This document shows positions 1 to 8,220 of a DNA stretch of 64,000 nucleotides, one piece after another. Source of the DNA: DAHUYF01 sp035509275 (GTDB lineage: Bacteria; Pseudomonadota; Alphaproteobacteria; ATCC43930; CGMCC-115725); the NCBI GenBank assembly GCA_035509275.1, contig DATJLU010000117.1, forward strand, positions 100,497-164,496, written 5' to 3'. How positions within the stretch are numbered: position 1 is the first letter of the stretch; every line of letters starts with the position of its first letter. The notes under the pieces were generated by a model. It did not search any database. It was not told the DNA's origin and saw only the letters and a program-made list of their open reading frames with translations. A program made the position numbers and the translations under genes.

Positions 1-176
1 AGGGCGAGGAGCAGGCCGGCATGCGCGAGGAGCGACGCCCAGACCGCCGCGCGCGTCAGCGGCCGCCGGGTGACCGCGCTCGGCTCCGGCGGCGCGTCGC
101 GCGCGCCGGGGAACAGCGGCGGCCTGGGTCTCCGGCCGCCGCCACCGAGCGACGCTTGGGTCGAATCCTGGCTCAT
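1..176 (-). CDS. Partial N-terminus, possibly TonB-family energy transducer
   Basis: A reading frame starts at an ATG on the minus strand at 176 and runs off the left edge, so only about 58 residues are visible. The first 40 residues are rich in Gly, Pro and Arg. They are followed by a hydrophobic stretch, AAVWASLLAHAGLLLA (about residues 43-58), which looks like the start of a single N-terminal membrane anchor. A short disordered head before an anchor with a Leu/His-rich helix is typical of TonB-like energy transducers, but the diagnostic Pro-rich linker and C-terminal domain lie outside the window. It is divergent from the dehydrogenase gene at 297. The family call is an inference from the anchor alone. 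Confidence 0.4.
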   Translation of the reverse strand, partial: MSQDSTQASLGGGGRRPRPPLFPGARDAPPEPSAVTRRPLTRAAVWASLLAHAGLLLA

Positions 177-296
177 GCCGTGACAAACGCCGCTCCCCCC
201 ACGGCGTGGCCTCTCCCCTTGTTTCCGGCGGCGATCGCAGTAAAGACTAGCCGCACCAGCGGCAGCGGGCCAGCGATCACAAGGGAGAGGCGCATC

Positions 297-1301
297 ATGA
301 AGGTCGTCATCACCGGCGGTACCGGCTTCATCGGCCGGCGCCTGGCGCAGCGCCTGCTGCAGCGCGGCATGCTCATCGGCCCGGGCGGGCGGGAGACGGC
401 GATCGACGAGCTGGTGCTGTTCGACAATGTCCCGGCCAACCCGCCGCTTGCGCCCAACAATCGCTTGAAGGTCGTCACCGGCGACATCGCCGATGCCGCC
501 ACCCTGCGCCAGCTCATCGACAAATCGACGGGCACGGTCTTCCATCTCGCCGCAGTGGTGAGCGGCCAAGCCGAGGCCGACACCGATATCGGCTATCGCG
601 TCAACCTCGACGGCACGCGCGCCGTGCTCGAGACCTGCCGCGCCCTCGGCACGGCGCCGCGCCTCGTCTTCGCCAGCTCGCTGGCGGTCTATGGCGGCGA
701 CATGCCACCGGCGATCGCCGACGACACGCCGCTGACGCCGCAAACCTCTTACGGCACGCAGAAGGCGATCGGCGAGCTGCTGGTCAACGATTACAGCCGC
801 AAGGGCTATATCGACGGCCGTTGCCTCAGGCTGCCCACCATCGTGGTGCGGCCGGGGCGTCCCAACCGCGCCGCTTCCACCTGGGTCTCGTCGCTCTTCC
901 GCGAGCCGCTCAGCGGCGTCGAGGTGGTTTGCCCGGTGTCGCGAGAGTCGGTGATGGCCTGTCTCTCGCCGCGCCGCCTCGTCGCCGCGATCGAGCGCGT
1001 GCACGATCTGCCGGCGGCCGGCTTCGGCTTTAGCCGGACCGTGCTGCTGCCGGGCATCTCGGTGACCGTCAGCGAGATGGTCGAGGCGCTGCGCCGCGCC
1101 GGCGGCGAAGCGGCGGTCAAGCGCATCCGCTGGGAGCCCGACGCCGTGATCCAGAAGATCGTCGATGGTTGGCCGCGCGCCATCGTGGCAAAGCGCGCAC
1201 AAAGCCTCGGCATTGCCGGCGATGCCGATATCGACGAGATCGTTCAAGGCTTCATCGAAGACGATCTGCCGGCGCAGAAGCAATTGGCGGCGATGGGATA
1301 G
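297..1301 (+). CDS. denD: NAD-dependent epimerase/dehydratase, D-erythronate dehydrogenase-like
   Basis: Extended short-chain dehydrogenase of 334 residues. A Rossmann dinucleotide loop GGTGFIG sits at residues 7-13. The FASSLAVYGG strand supplies the catalytic Ser (about 128), and Tyr152/Lys156 form the YxxxK pair in SYGTQK. The sequence, starting MKVVITGGTGFIGRRLA with an IDELVLFDN segment after a short insertion, closely resembles DenD. That family oxidises D-erythronate to 2-oxotetronate during C4 sugar-acid catabolism. The ATG at 297 is chosen over a longer open frame because AAGGGAGAGG lies 6 bases upstream and the Rossmann fold begins at once. The kinase and isomerase partners (OtnK, OtnI/OtnC) are not in the window, so substrate assignment rests on similarity only. 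Confidence 0.75.
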   Translation: MKVVITGGTGFIGRRLAQRLLQRGMLIGPGGRETAIDELVLFDNVPANPPLAPNNRLKVVTGDIADAATLRQLIDKSTGTVFHLAAVVSGQAEADTDIGYRVNLDGTRAVLETCRALGTAPRLVFASSLAVYGGDMPPAIADDTPLTPQTSYGTQKAIGELLVNDYSRKGYIDGRCLRLPTIVVRPGRPNRAASTWVSSLFREPLSGVEVVCPVSRESVMACLSPRRLVAAIERVHDLPAAGFGFSRTVLLPGISVTVSEMVEALRRAGGEAAVKRIRWEPDAVIQKIVDGWPRAIVAKRAQSLGIAGDADIDEIVQGFIEDDLPAQKQLAAMG

Positions 1302-1339
1302 ACCAGAGACATGCCGCTCGTGCGGCGATGGGAGGCGAG

Positions 1340-1531
1340 ATGACAAAGCTGACGGTGAAAGGCGAAGAGGTCGAGGTGTCGGTCGCGCGCGTCGCGCGGA
1401 TGGCCGACCGCATGTTTCGGCTCGGCGGCGAAGGGCGCTCCAAGAACTATGCGGAGAAAGCGCGCCAGCGCCTCGAGGCCGGCCCGGTGCGGAAGGATGA
1501 TGTCGCGATCGTGCTCGCTGCGGGCGGCTGA
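1340..1531 (+). CDS. Small hypothetical protein (63 aa)
   Basis: A 63-residue reading frame starting MTKLTVKGEEVEVSVARVA. The GGAGG at 1331-1335 is well placed for the ATG at 1340, which is preferred over the in-frame ATG at 1328. The product is highly charged, has no signal peptide or membrane segment, and ends in a short hydrophobic tail (VAIVLAAGG). It begins 38 bases after the dehydrogenase stop and may be co-transcribed with it. I recognise no family. The good ribosome-binding site is the main support that it is a real gene. Confidence 0.5.
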   Translation: MTKLTVKGEEVEVSVARVARMADRMFRLGGEGRSKNYAEKARQRLEAGPVRKDDVAIVLAAGG

Positions 1532-1694
1532 GCGCACATCCGTCGCGCGGCGGGCCCCCCGATCCCACACGCATTCGTGATGCCCGCTCGACATCGACGG
1601 CAGCGGCGCAAGCGCTAGAGTCGCTGGCGCGGCCCTGCTAGAGTGCCGAGCAACAATCGGGCTGCTGGCTCGTATTCAGGGAACGGAGGGCTTC

Positions 1695-2492
1695 ATGGCA
1701 GAACTGGCTTTGACCAGCGGCCGCAGCCGGCTCGCGCGTACTGTGCCTTGGCTGGGCCTTGCGTTGGCGGTGCTGGCGGCCGTGCTGCTGGCGCTGGCGC
1801 CGCTAGGCTGGCGCCTCGGCCTTTGGAACTTCCGCACCTCGTTCTGGTATCTGATGGAGCCGTCGGTCTTCGTCGGCGCCGCCGGCTTCCTCTTCTCGCT
1901 CGGAGCGCTCGCCTGGTGGCGCGGCATGCGCGGCGGGGCACGGCTCGCGGCGCTGCTCGGCATCATCGGCGGCGCGCTCTTCGTCTATTACCCGCTCCAG
2001 TTCTACGCCAAGGTCGCGCCGCTGCCCTTCATCCACAACACGCCGCTGCCGCGCATCCACGACATCACCACCGATCCCGCGAACCCGCCGCAATTCGCCG
2101 CGACCTTGGCGGCGCGCGCGGCGGAGAACGGCGCTTCCCCGGCCTATGGCGGCGCCTCGCTCGCCGCACAGCAGCGCGCCGGGTATCCCGACATCGTGCC
2201 GCTCGAGACGACGCTGGCGCCGGCCGAGGCCTTTCAACGCGCGCTCAAGACCGCCGAAGGCATGACGCGCTGGACGATCGTCAAAGCCGATCCCGCGGCA
2301 GGCACGATCGAAGGCAGCGCCCACTCGCTCTTCATGGGCTTCACCGACGATTTCGTCATCCGCGTCACGCCCGACGGCAGCGGCAGCCGCGTCGATATGC
2401 GCTCGGAGAGCCGTCAGGGGATCAGCGATTTCGGCGTCAACGCGGCGCGCATCCGCAGCTATATGGCGGCGCTGAAGACGCAGCTGGGATAG
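1695..2492 (+). CDS. DUF1499 domain membrane protein, first copy
   Basis: A 265-residue protein with about three hydrophobic segments in the first 110 residues (around 16-38, 55-75 and 83-100). A soluble DUF1499 domain follows. It starts at the HDITTDPANPPQF motif (about residues 119-131) and contains the typical F-MGFTDDFVIRV and SRVDMRSESRQGISDFGVNAARI blocks. DUF1499 proteins are widespread in Proteobacteria and have no established biochemical role. This gene is immediately followed by a second, shorter DUF1499 gene with the same architecture, so the pair looks like a tandem duplication. No promoter is obvious in the 160-base gap upstream. Confidence 0.85.
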   Translation: MAELALTSGRSRLARTVPWLGLALAVLAAVLLALAPLGWRLGLWNFRTSFWYLMEPSVFVGAAGFLFSLGALAWWRGMRGGARLAALLGIIGGALFVYYPLQFYAKVAPLPFIHNTPLPRIHDITTDPANPPQFAATLAARAAENGASPAYGGASLAAQQRAGYPDIVPLETTLAPAEAFQRALKTAEGMTRWTIVKADPAAGTIEGSAHSLFMGFTDDFVIRVTPDGSGSRVDMRSESRQGISDFGVNAARIRSYMAALKTQLG

Positions 2493-2496
2493 CGGC

Positions 2497-3234
2497 GTGC
2501 TCGCCGAGGCCGCGGCGCATGCCGCGGCGATCCTCATCCTGGCGATGGCGCTCGCCATGCTGGCGGCGCCGCTGGGCTATCGTCTCCGCCTCTGGTCGGC
2601 GCTCACCGCGCTCACCCAGGTGACGGCGCTCGGCGTGGTCACAGGCGGCCTTGCCGCGGTGCTGGCGCTGGTCTCGCTCGCGGCCGGCGGTTGGCGCGTC
2701 GGGCCGGGCACCACCGCGATGCTGCTGGCGATCGTTCTGGCGGGCGTCGCCGCGGTGGCGCAGCCGCTGCGTGTCAAGCGCATCGCGCGATTGCTGCCGT
2801 TCAACGATGTGAGCACCGATACTGCGACGGCGCCGGCCTTCGAGGCGTTGTTGCCGCTGCGCCGCGCGGAGCTGCCGGACGCTGCCGCGGCTTACGACGG
2901 CGCAACGCTCGCGGCGCTGCAACAGGCGCGCTATCCCGATCTTGCCGCGTTGCATCTGCCGGCAACGCGGCTCGAGGCCTTCGCGCGAGCGCTGGAGGCG
3001 GCCAAGAAAATGGGCTGGAGGATCGTCGCCGAGGATCCGACGCGCGGCCGCATCGAGGCCTATGATCGCACGCGCTGGTACGGCTTCATCGACGACGTCG
3101 TCATCCGGCTCGTAGCGGAAGGCGCCGGCACGCGGCTCGACATGCGCTCGGCGAGCCGCGTCGGACGCTCCGATCTCGGCAAGAACGCCGCGCGCATCCG
3201 GCAGTATTGGGCGATGCTCGAGCGGAAAGCTTAG
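2497..3234 (+). CDS. DUF1499 domain membrane protein, second copy
   Basis: A 245-residue paralogue of the preceding gene with a GTG start 4 bases after its stop. Three hydrophobic segments lie in the N-terminal 90 residues. The DUF1499 domain begins at FNDVSTDTATAPAF and retains the WYGFIDDVVIRL and RLDMRSASRVGRSDLGKNAARIRQYW blocks. The tight spacing indicates translational coupling with the first copy. The two proteins share layout but have clearly diverged in sequence, so the duplication is not recent. Function is unknown. It is convergent with the dehydratase-family gene on the other strand, only 33 bases away. Confidence 0.85.
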   Translation: MLAEAAAHAAAILILAMALAMLAAPLGYRLRLWSALTALTQVTALGVVTGGLAAVLALVSLAAGGWRVGPGTTAMLLAIVLAGVAAVAQPLRVKRIARLLPFNDVSTDTATAPAFEALLPLRRAELPDAAAAYDGATLAALQQARYPDLAALHLPATRLEAFARALEAAKKMGWRIVAEDPTRGRIEAYDRTRWYGFIDDVVIRLVAEGAGTRLDMRSASRVGRSDLGKNAARIRQYWAMLERKA

Positions 3235-3267
3235 CGAGGCTGTAATTCCACCAGCCGAGCCGAGCGC

Positions 3268-4788
3268 TTACATCACCGCGCCCAATTGCCACGGCGTGAA
3301 CTCTTCTTCGCCGATGCCGAGCGCTTCGCTCTTGGTCTGCTGGCCGGAGGCGGTGGCAAGCACGAGATCGAAGATCCGCTGGCCGATCTCCTGCACCGAG
3401 GCTTTGCCTTCGGCGATCGGGCCGCAATCGATGTCCATGTCGTCGGTCATCCGGCGATAGAGCGGCGTATTGGTGGCAAGCTTGAGGCTCGGCGCCGGCT
3501 TGCAGCCGAAGACCGAGCCGCGCCCGGTGGTGAAGCAGATGAGGTTGGCGCCGCCCGCGACCTGCCCCGTCGCCGACACCGGGTCGTAGCCGGGCGTGTC
3601 CATGAAGACGAAGCCCTTGGTGTTGATCGGCTCGGCGTAGCGGTAGACTTCGACCAGGTTGGTAGTGCCGCCTTTGGCGACGGCGCCGAGCGATTTCTCG
3701 AGAATGCTGGTGAGGCCGCCGGCCTTGTTGCCGGGCGAGGGGTTGTTGTTCATCTCGCCGCCGGTCTTCGCGGTGTACTCCTCCCACCAGCGGATGCGTT
3801 CGACCAGCTTCTCGCCGATAGCGCGGCTCGCCGCCCGCCGCGTCAGCAGATGCTCGGCGCCGTAGATTTCCGGCGTTTCCGATAGCACCGCCGCACCGCC
3901 ATGCCGCACCAGCAAATCGACGCAAGCGCCGAGCGCGGGATTGGCGGTGATGCCGGAATAGCCGTCCGAGCCGCCGCATTGCAGCGCCAGGGTCAGATGG
4001 CTCGCCGGTAGGGTCTGCCGCCGCGCGCGGTTCGCCTCGGGCAGCATCTCGCGGAGCCGCGCCGCGCCCTCGCGCACCGTCTTGGCCGTGCCGCCCGTGT
4101 CCTGGATGGTCATGGTGTGGAGGAAGGGACCGGTCTCGAGCCCCTCGGCCGCCAGAAGCCCGCCGATCTGGTTGGCCTCGCAGCCCAGCCCCAGGATCAG
4201 CACGCCGGCGAAATTCGGGTGACGCGCATAGCCGGCGATCGTGCGCCGCAGCACGTCCATCGCCTCGCCTTCGCTCGCCATGCCGCAGCCGGTGCCGTGG
4301 CCCAAAGCGACGACGCCGTCGACATGCGGAAAATCGGCGAGCGCGCCGCCGCGAAACTGGTCGGCGATGAGCTTCGCTGCGGTCGCCGAGCAATTGACGC
4401 TGGTGAGGACGCCGAGATAGTTGCGCGTCGCGGCGCGGCCATCGCTGCGCAGAATGCCCTCGAAGGTCGCGCGCTTGGCGTCCGGAACCATCGCCGTCGG
4501 CTTCGCATCGGCGCAAAAGGCGTAATCGCGGGCGAAATTGCCCATTGCCAGGTTATGCGTGTGGACATGCTCGCCCGGGGCGATGTCGGCGGTGGCGAAG
4601 CCGATGATCTGGTTGTATTTGCGCACCGGCTCACCCTTGGCGATCGGCGCCGTCGCCACCTTGTGCCCCGCCGGCACGTGGCCGCGGCAGGCGATCTTCT
4701 CTTCGGCGATGGCGGTGTTGGGCAGGAGATCGGCGCGCGCGACGACGACGTTGTCGGCCGGGCTCAAGCGGATGGCGAGCGGCAGCAT
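3268..4788 (-). CDS. UxaA-family dehydratase (altronate/galactarate dehydratase type)
   Basis: A 506-residue sugar-acid dehydratase of the UxaA/GarD family, the usual length for a fused altronate dehydratase. Residues 1-80 form the SAF-like domain (ending IAPGEHVHTHNLAMGNF). The remainder is the iron-dependent dehydratase domain with the conserved blocks ATRNYLGVLTSVNCSAT, HGTGCGM, LGLGCEANQI, LALQCGGSDGYSGITANPA, and a C-terminal FTTGRGSVFGCKPAPSLKL. Members dehydrate hexonates such as D-altronate or D-galactarate to 2-keto-3-deoxy acids. The ATG at 4788 is chosen because GGAGG lies just upstream; the frame is open further but without similarity. Together with the neighbouring DenD-like, SDR and FAH-fold genes it suggests a sugar-acid catabolic region. 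The exact substrate cannot be read from sequence. Confidence 0.85.
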   Translation of the reverse strand: MLPLAIRLSPADNVVVARADLLPNTAIAEEKIACRGHVPAGHKVATAPIAKGEPVRKYNQIIGFATADIAPGEHVHTHNLAMGNFARDYAFCADAKPTAMVPDAKRATFEGILRSDGRAATRNYLGVLTSVNCSATAAKLIADQFRGGALADFPHVDGVVALGHGTGCGMASEGEAMDVLRRTIAGYARHPNFAGVLILGLGCEANQIGGLLAAEGLETGPFLHTMTIQDTGGTAKTVREGAARLREMLPEANRARRQTLPASHLTLALQCGGSDGYSGITANPALGACVDLLVRHGGAAVLSETPEIYGAEHLLTRRAASRAIGEKLVERIRWWEEYTAKTGGEMNNNPSPGNKAGGLTSILEKSLGAVAKGGTTNLVEVYRYAEPINTKGFVFMDTPGYDPVSATGQVAGGANLICFTTGRGSVFGCKPAPSLKLATNTPLYRRMTDDMDIDCGPIAEGKASVQEIGQRIFDLVLATASGQQTKSEALGIGEEEFTPWQLGAVM

Positions 4789-4975
4789 AAGCGGGCCTCC
4801 TTCGGTGGGGGAATTTACAGTCTTCCGCGCCCCCTTCCAAGTAACCCCTTCCGCCGCCAGATGCTGGCCGCCTACGATGCGCTCGCATAACGTGCTGTCG
4901 GGAAGATGCATATGCGGAGCTGTCCCGACTCGGCGCCGGGCCCGCGGCATTGGCCCGGCGCACGATGGCGCTGAT

Positions 4976-6334
4976 TCAGCCCTTGTAGGTCGCTAGAACC
5001 CTTTCGCTCACGCGCCGCGCGAACTCTCCGCTCGGGTTCGACATCGTCTGAAGCATCGCGTTGGCCAGTTCTTCGCCCGTCATCTCCTTGGCTTGATCCT
5101 TGGCCGTCTCGATAATTTTTTCAGTGGCCGAGGTGACCAAGTCCTTGGCGTCGGACGTCAGCATTTCTTCGACCTGGGTCACGATATATTTTTCGATAGC
5201 GTTCTCGGTTACTTCCGCGCCGAGTTTCTTGCCAGCTTCCGCGCCCCACTTCTTGGCGATCGCCTTTGAGAGATTTGGTGCGAGGTCCTTGGCCAGCGGG
5301 CCGGCGAGCTTTTCGGCGGCCTTGTTGATGTTGCCGCCTTCGCCACCGACGAACAGGTCGAACGCCATATCGATCGAGAACTCGGCCCAGTTCACCTTCT
5401 GCCCGAACGCGAGTTTTGATCCGGTAACTGCGACGTTCTTGGTGATCGAAAGGACCTTCCCGGCGCCCGGTGCCACGACATTGAGGCCCATCGTCGCGTA
5501 ATCGCCTGCCTTCGAGGCGACCTCCAATCCGGTTACTGCGCGACCGGCTCCCTTGGTGGTATCGCCTGTATATTTCGCCCACAGCTCATGGGCGTGCTGG
5601 TTCAATTCCTTCATGGCCGCGAGATGGTTGCGCGCCTCATCGAACTTCAGGCTGCCGACGGCACCCATGCCGGCGATATGCTCCACCATCATCTTGCCGG
5701 AGATTCCGGCGAGCTCGTCTCCAGGGTCGTCGGCGCCGCCGAGTTTGTCGGAAACCCACGAAACCGCACGGTTCAGGCGACCGCCGCCGGCCACCTCCTC
5801 ATGCTGCTTCCGGATGAACGCGATATCCTCGACCTCCAGTTGCATCTGGGACAGCAGTTTCTTGATCTCGGCCTGAGCGTTGGCGGCATCCGCGTCGGCG
5901 GACCGCGGCGCGGCGGCAGCGAGTGGGGGGACCGCAGCGGACGGGGGCGGCGTGGGCGGCGCGGCCGGAGCGGGGTGAGCCGCTCCCGGCTTGCCAAGTC
6001 CTTGCGACTTGTACTGATCGAGGGTGGTCGCGATGATCTTCTTCGCCTTGACGTCGAGGACATGACCATGGGTCTCGCACAGCAGGTGCTCCGCCGGCCC
6101 GGGGACCTTGCCCTTGATCGGCTTGCAATCCGGAAGCATCGGGCCGTTCAACACGCCCTTGGCCTGCGGCGCAGCAGGCGCGCTCGCGCCCGCTGATGCT
6201 GATGCGGCCGCTGCGCTGGGTGGCGCCTTGCCGGCGCCACCAGCGGTTGGACCACGACGCGCCTCGTTCGCCTTGAGAACGGCGATCGTCGCCGGCGGCA
6301 CACCCAGGCCCGCCAGGAACTCGTGCTTTTCCAT
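4976..6334 (-). CDS. Modular hypothetical protein, effector- or toxin-like layout
   Basis: A 452-residue protein of no family I recognise. From the ATG at 6334 (GAGGGG upstream) it shows four parts. First is a short N-terminal helix (MEKHEFLAGLGVPPATIAVL). Second is a compact Cys/His-containing module (about residues 65-110, LPDCKPIKGKVPGP followed by LLCETHGHVLD) flanked by long Ala/Pro linkers. Third is a helical segment (about 145-175). Fourth is a C-terminal helical, Gly/Ala-rich region with amphipathic stretches (VVAPGAGKVLSITKNVAVTG and later Lys/Glu-rich helices). There is no signal peptide. The code is less GC-rich than the neighbours, with runs such as AATTTTTT, and a decayed gene lies next door, suggesting recent acquisition. 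A secreted effector or polymorphic-toxin-like role is only a guess from the modular layout. Confidence 0.6.
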   Translation of the reverse strand: MEKHEFLAGLGVPPATIAVLKANEARRGPTAGGAGKAPPSAAAASASAGASAPAAPQAKGVLNGPMLPDCKPIKGKVPGPAEHLLCETHGHVLDVKAKKIIATTLDQYKSQGLGKPGAAHPAPAAPPTPPPSAAVPPLAAAAPRSADADAANAQAEIKKLLSQMQLEVEDIAFIRKQHEEVAGGGRLNRAVSWVSDKLGGADDPGDELAGISGKMMVEHIAGMGAVGSLKFDEARNHLAAMKELNQHAHELWAKYTGDTTKGAGRAVTGLEVASKAGDYATMGLNVVAPGAGKVLSITKNVAVTGSKLAFGQKVNWAEFSIDMAFDLFVGGEGGNINKAAEKLAGPLAKDLAPNLSKAIAKKWGAEAGKKLGAEVTENAIEKYIVTQVEEMLTSDAKDLVTSATEKIIETAKDQAKEMTGEELANAMLQTMSNPSGEFARRVSERVLATYKG

Positions 6335-6585
6335 GGCTATCACCCCTCGAAATTGCGCTGCGCTGCGCCATCGACTGAGAAATGATCGGAATGCACCGCT
6401 GGCAAAGAACCGTTTCATGCGCATTGTATTGCACCCGCAAGCGGTCTTTTGTGATCGGCATCACAGGCGACTTACGGCGCGAGGCGGAACGTGGAGCGCC
6501 GCGAGCTGTGCCGCTCGATACACCGCGATCTCTGCCAGCGACGACGCCTCGCTCCGTCCTCGGAAAGATTCACCGTCTAGGCGCG

Positions 6586-7101
6586 ATGCTCGCTAGCGGG
6601 GATTACTCTCACCGCAATCGCGAGGCGGAGATGGGCGCAATGGTCACGGGCCTGCTCGCCGATCCCGACGACACGCTGCCGCGGGAGAAGCTCGGGATGC
6701 TCGACCTCAAGCTTCTGGCGAAGCTGCAAGAAAACGGAGATCAACATCAGCGGCGTCGACATCCACGATGCAGATACGCTGGCGAGAAAAGTGGGCAGCA
6801 ACGCGGAGGATGCCACAAGTGAGACCTCCGGCGTCTTTGGGCGCGCGTACTAACCGGCGAAGCTCGACAGCCGAAAAGCTATTCGTTTCTCACACTAGAG
6901 TTTCTGCGAAACGTCTCGGTGGACGATGCGCACCTGATCGAAAAGCTGGCGCCATTTGTGATTGATGGCAGGATTGCCAGGAGTGTCGATTCATTCCTCG
7001 ACGAGGTCGGCCTCACGTTCGAGGTGCTCCTCGGGTTGCAGGAGCTTGGGATCATTGCGGGCGTCGAAGCCCTCGGTCTGAGTGTTACGGTTGTGAACTA
7101 G
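6586..7101 (+). pseudogene. Frameshifted DUF2806-like gene remnant
   Basis: Three successive open stretches in different frames look like one broken gene. The first (6586 to about 6730) encodes REAEMGAMVTGLLADPDD. The second (about 6731-6822) encodes ISGVDIHDADTLARKVGS and reads to a stop at 6851. The third (6823-7101) encodes LRRLWARVLTGEARQPKSY, then FLRNVSVDDAHLIEKLAPFV, and ends in GLQELGIIAGVEAL. The third part matches the conserved DUF2806 pattern (LWA-ILAGE---PGSFS-RT--L--LS--DA) known from bacterial proteins of unknown function. A +1 shift near 6730 (run of A) and a -1 shift near 6822 would restore one frame. True decay or sequencing error cannot be separated here. Confidence 0.6.
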
Positions 7102-7434
7102 CCAAACGCCACAGCTTTAAGGCCTTTCTGGCTGATTACGTGACCACCCCTTCAGGGACTCGCGTGGAGAACTGGGTCGAACTGTAGTCCGTAGCGGGAA
7201 GCGCAAAGGGAGCACGAAGGGCGGCTACGAGCCGCCCCTTTTTGTTGCCGGCGGCCCCTAGACCGGACTTGGCGCTGCGAGCCAGTAGCGGCCGATCCGG
7301 CCAGCGCGGAAAAGCTCTGTGGGTAGAATGGCTTAGTCGCACCGTGCCCGAGCCGTTCCGCAAAACGGTCCGGGATTTACAGTCCCTACCGCGGCGTGGC
7401 AATTTGCCGGGGGACGGAAGAAGGAGAGGGAGGA
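7102..7434. other. Intergenic region between DUF2806 relic and SDR gene
   Basis: About 330 bases without a supported gene. A short frame (SFKAFLADYVTTPSGTRVENW, about 7112-7186) may be the eroded end of the DUF2806-like gene. An intrinsic terminator lies at 7219-7243. The rest leads into the SDR gene, whose ribosome-binding site AAGGAGAGGGAGG sits at its right end. I see no tRNA, although GGGTCGAAC at about 7172 recalls a T-loop. Confidence 0.5.
7219..7243 (+). terminator. Intrinsic terminator after the accessory patch
   Basis: A perfect 8-bp stem GGGCGGCT/AGCCGCCC with an ACG loop is followed by CTTTTT. This is a textbook rho-independent terminator for transcription on the plus strand and closes the DUF2806 remnant unit. 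Confidence 0.8.
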
Positions 7435-8184
7435 ATGGCCGACCGGCTCAAGGGCAAGATCGCCCTCGTCACGGCTGCGGCGCAAGGCATCGGGCGCGCC
7501 TCGGCGCTGGTCTTTGCCGCCGAGGGCGCGAGCGTCATCGCCACCGACATCGATGTCGCCAAGCTCGAAGCGCTGAAGGGCGCGGCAAAGGGGAAGCTCG
7601 ACATCCGCCCCCTCGACGTGATGGATCCGGCCGCGATTACGGCGCTAGCGGGCGAGCTCGGCGCGGTCGACGTGCTGTTCAATTGCGCCGGCTTCGTCCA
7701 TCACGGCACGGTGCTCGATTGCACGGAAAAGGACTGGGACTTCACCATGGACCTCAACGTGCGCAGCATGTACCGGATGATCCGCGCCTTTCTGCCGGCG
7801 ATGCTGAAACGCGGCAAGGGCGCCTCGATCATCAACATGTCGTCCGGCGCCTCCTCGGTCAAAGCCGCGCCCAACCGCTTCGTTTACGGCGCCAGCAAGG
7901 CGGCGGTGATCGGTCTCACCAAAGCGGTCGCCATCGACTTCATCAAGAACGGCATCCGCTGCAATGCCATTTGCCCCGGCACCATCGCCACGCCCTCGCT
8001 CGAGGACCGCATCGCTGCCCAGGGCGGCACGCAAGCGGTGCGCGACGCCTTCGTTCAGCGCCAGCCGCTCGGGCGGCTCGGCACGGCGGAGGAGATTGCA
8101 GCGCTCGCGGTCTATCTCGCCAGCGATGAAGCGAGCTTCACCACCGGCGCCATCCATCTGGTCGATGGCGGCTGGTCGCTCTAA
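7435..8184 (+). CDS. SDR oxidoreductase, 2-keto-3-deoxy-L-fuconate dehydrogenase-like
   Basis: Classical short-chain dehydrogenase of 249 residues. It has the cofactor loop TAAAQGIG (13-20), NCAG (83-86), the NMSS serine region (135-138), the catalytic Tyr151/Lys155 in YGASK, and a C-terminal GAIHLVDGGWSL. Its closest recalled relatives are 2-keto-3-deoxy-L-fuconate 4-dehydrogenases and type-2 3-hydroxybutyrate dehydrogenases. The start at 7435 follows AAGGAGAGGGAGG. The next gene, 36 bases downstream, is a fumarylacetoacetase-fold hydrolase. The same pairing occurs in the non-phosphorylated L-fucose/L-rhamnose pathway, where the diketo acid made by the dehydrogenase is cleaved by such a hydrolase. 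This context favours a deoxy-sugar-acid substrate but does not prove it. Confidence 0.8.
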   Translation: MADRLKGKIALVTAAAQGIGRASALVFAAEGASVIATDIDVAKLEALKGAAKGKLDIRPLDVMDPAAITALAGELGAVDVLFNCAGFVHHGTVLDCTEKDWDFTMDLNVRSMYRMIRAFLPAMLKRGKGASIINMSSGASSVKAAPNRFVYGASKAAVIGLTKAVAIDFIKNGIRCNAICPGTIATPSLEDRIAAQGGTQAVRDAFVQRQPLGRLGTAEEIAALAVYLASDEASFTTGAIHLVDGGWSL

Positions 8185-8220
8185 CCTCAATCCCCACTAT
8201 CAGCAGGAGAGGAAAATCCC

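Noticed and set aside
7140..7195. tRNA-like stretch (GGGTCGAAC)
   Set aside because: No acceptor, D or anticodon arms could be drawn; it lies next to the pseudogene end and terminator.
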